Under the pieces are notes generated by a model. The model saw only the letters and a program-made list of their open reading frames with translations. It did not search any database and was not told where the DNA came from. The position numbers and the translations under genes are program-made. Positions 61,825 to 64,000 of a stretch of DNA of 64,000 bases are shown piece after piece. The stretch's first letter is position 1. Every line of letters begins with the position of its first letter. This DNA is from Chamaea fasciata (Eukaryota > Chordata > Aves > Passeriformes > Sylviidae), in the NCBI GenBank assembly GCA_029207755.1, contig JARCOQ010000005.1:50557563-50621562 (forward strand). The letters run 5' to 3'.

Positions 61825-64000
61825 CTCATGGAGAAATGATGGCTGGAAAAGGAGAGATTCCTTGGGATTTTACAGTATAAGAAAAGTTCGGTTCAACAGT
61901 GATGCTACTGTGGAAGTCTCTCTACAGAATTCCGATAAAAGGAAGGTGCAATCATGTCTCATGCTTTCAGAGATCTGGCTATCAAAAATATTTTATCATT
62001 GATTAAATGGCTTTTACCTTTTGAAAGCAATTATAAAAATTGAAAGGAATCTCTTCCTCCCCTTCTAGTAACAATGAATTTTGTGTGTGCTTCTGACTAT
62101 AGAAAAATACATTAAATTCTGTTAAATATTATAAAAATAGGAAGGTTAATAGAAAATTAAAAGAGAGTTTGCAGTTTGTTTCTGGCAGGAGTCTGTGAGA
62201 ACAGTGTTTTGTGGAAAATAAATCCTTTACACTTCCATACCAGTAAAACTGAGCTATCTAGATAAACCCAGCATGGTATGCATACTGTAAGTTGTTGATC
62301 CTTACTGGTATGGATCAAAACAGTTTCAACCCTAAACAGCTGAATATAAAACTGTATTTTTTATATCACTGCAAAAAATACATTAGCCCTTTGTGGTATT
62401 TAACCCCCCTTATTCCATAGTACCTAATGGGACATGTTCCCAATCATGAAAACGTGCAGTATTTTGGGCTAAAGTGGGTAAATTGAATTCTTTTGAAAAG
62501 ATTTTCAGAATTCCTTTAAATAGTTTTATTTGTATCATCTCTGTCTTAGCTAATAGCTGAATTAAAACACAACTTATCAAATATTGTGTTTTATTAAGTA
62601 AACATATCTTTTCCATGGGTCAGGAAAGAGTTTGCATTGTGTCCTTTGCTCTGTTTTATCATTCAGTAATTGGTTAATTGCATTTCACCCTTATATTAAG
62701 TAGTGGAAAGTAATTAAATGGTGGAGACAGGATGCTGAATTAGATGAATCATTGTCTAATGCTATAAAGCATAAAAATTCTATTAGTACTATTGCAGTAT
62801 TTAATACAGTTCATATGTTTGAAGCAATGTGGTAACTTCTCATTAGTAATTTTTATTTTTGAAGATGACTTGTTTTGGTCATCCTGACTCAGCAATTTTG
62901 AAGTAAAAAGGTTTGATGTACTGGCATCCATTTAGCTACTTAAAGAAGCCAATTATGCTTGAGCAGGATGTTCTTTTGGATTGACTAAGGCTTTTGATAC
63001 AGTGCTTTTAAGAAACATTCTAAAACATAACCCAGCAAATTGTACACCGTGATTTGTATTTCATACTGCTGTTACACATGAGTAGGTTTAGCATTTTCAA
63101 ACAATGCTTCTGGGAAGCCTGTTGTTTTGCATGGGTCAGAATTGCTTTTAAATTTTTTTTTAGAAGAGATTGGTGAGGATAATTACATTTGCTTCGTGTT
63201 TTCTGTTGCCTTTATTCCAAATAGCTTTTTTCCTATAATAAAAAGGGGGGGTTGAAAGAAAGGGGTTTGACAATTTGTTACTCTTAGGGAATTTGGGAAG
63301 AACTGGGGGTAACAATATGTATTTTGGTTGTTTAATTCCAAGAGGGTTTCTCATAAATTCTAGCTGCTGGCTTTACAACAAATTCTGTTTAGGCAAGTAG
63401 CTGTGGCTCTATTGCCAGTAGAATGAACACGTTATGCACTAGGGCCGTGCAAATAAGTTTGTATTAAAAATGGGCTGGCATGTCTGTGTTACACTTCTGG
63501 CAAAACCATAGTTATTGCACTTCTGCCTTTTTAAGTATGAGAATAAATGTTAGAGATAATCTGGTACTCAGGACATAACACACTGTAGAAATACAGGACG
63601 AAGTGTTGTGCTCTTTTGTGGTTTTAAGCTTTTCTTCTCATGCTGGGCCCAGTGCAGGTTTTCAGTCCCTGTACCTGTTCTCCAGGTAGTGTCCATTCCA
63701 GGACTAAATACTCTGACCACTACTAGAACATGTAATAGATGTTTATTCCCTTAAGAACCCCTCCAGGGTGATCATGGATCTTATTATGATATTTGGATTT
63801 ACTTTCAGCTCAAGTTCTTCTAAGATTATTCCAGTGTATGAAACTGAAAGCTAAGGTTAGATCTTTACCTGAGCTCAAACAGGTGTTCAGACTATTTTAC
63901 TTAGTTTACCGAGTTTAATTAAAAAATGTTTTGTACAGTCATTTAGGTGTGTGAAGATTTTTATAAGGGTTTGAGGAAATAATGTTTTTTCTGTGATTTT

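Larger units (their letters stand above)
57710..64000 (+). other. CCDC91 intron 6, left part
   Basis: AT-rich intron running off the window. It contains a CR1 3' fragment at 58535-58625 (plus), a 14-bp tandem repeat (60033-60066) and a T run (61802-61824). No further exon was recognised. Confidence 0.75.

Noticed and set aside
1..64000. tRNA, rRNA, snoRNA, microRNA genes or CRISPR arrays
   Set aside because: No B-box-like tRNA motif in a foldable context, no rRNA-like sequence and no regularly spaced direct repeats were noticed. Small intronic RNAs cannot be excluded by eye.

Overview
This is a window of vertebrate nuclear DNA, almost certainly from a bird and probably a passerine. The evidence is AT-rich sequence with introns, GT-AG splicing, many fragments of the avian LINE CR1, a young endogenous retrovirus (ERV) with a related solo LTR, and exons of one conserved vertebrate gene. 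There are no bacterial-style operons, CRISPR arrays or recognisable RNA genes.

The only host gene I can support is CCDC91 (GGA-binding partner, p56), on the + strand. Six coding exons lie at 27401-27430, 27536-27614, 32645-32802, 35928-36095, 38130-38234 and 57632-57709. Together they give 618 nt (206 codons) in unbroken phase, from the start methionine to the first part of the coiled coil. The 3' half of the gene lies beyond the right edge. A splice acceptor 13 nt before the ATG shows that a non-coding 5' exon exists upstream, so much of 1-27387 is probably a 5' UTR intron. No CpG-island promoter is visible.

The most interesting object is the ERV at 13197-19407. It has 527/529-bp LTRs that differ by only six substitutions and two 1-base indels, and a 5-bp target duplication (GAAGC). 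It has a tRNA-Lys-like primer binding site, an intact 594-codon gag, and a pol (protease, RT, RNase H, integrase) that follows gag in the same frame after one TAG. There is no env or dUTPase. The 5-bp duplication, lack of env and integrase style point to an ERV-L-like (class III, spuma-related) element. pol is broken by two frame changes around RNase H, and the second catalytic Asp of integrase is Glu. Gag is unusual: hydrophobic N-terminal segments, four tandem TQT-type repeats that resemble dynein light chain LC8 ligands, and no zinc knuckle. The ERV is nested in an older CR1 copy.

Layout: 1-13 kb is non-coding sequence with CR1 remnants and simple repeats. The CR1 plus ERV nest is at 12.95-19.48 kb. 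From 19.5 to 27.4 kb is non-coding, with a long TA tract. CCDC91 occupies 27.4 kb to the end. Its introns carry CR1 fragments, an antisense solo LTR of a related family (52191-52726) and a large imperfect inverted repeat (44645-45274). The ERV genes served retrotransposition only and have no visible link to CCDC91 function, apart from possible LTR effects on its transcription.
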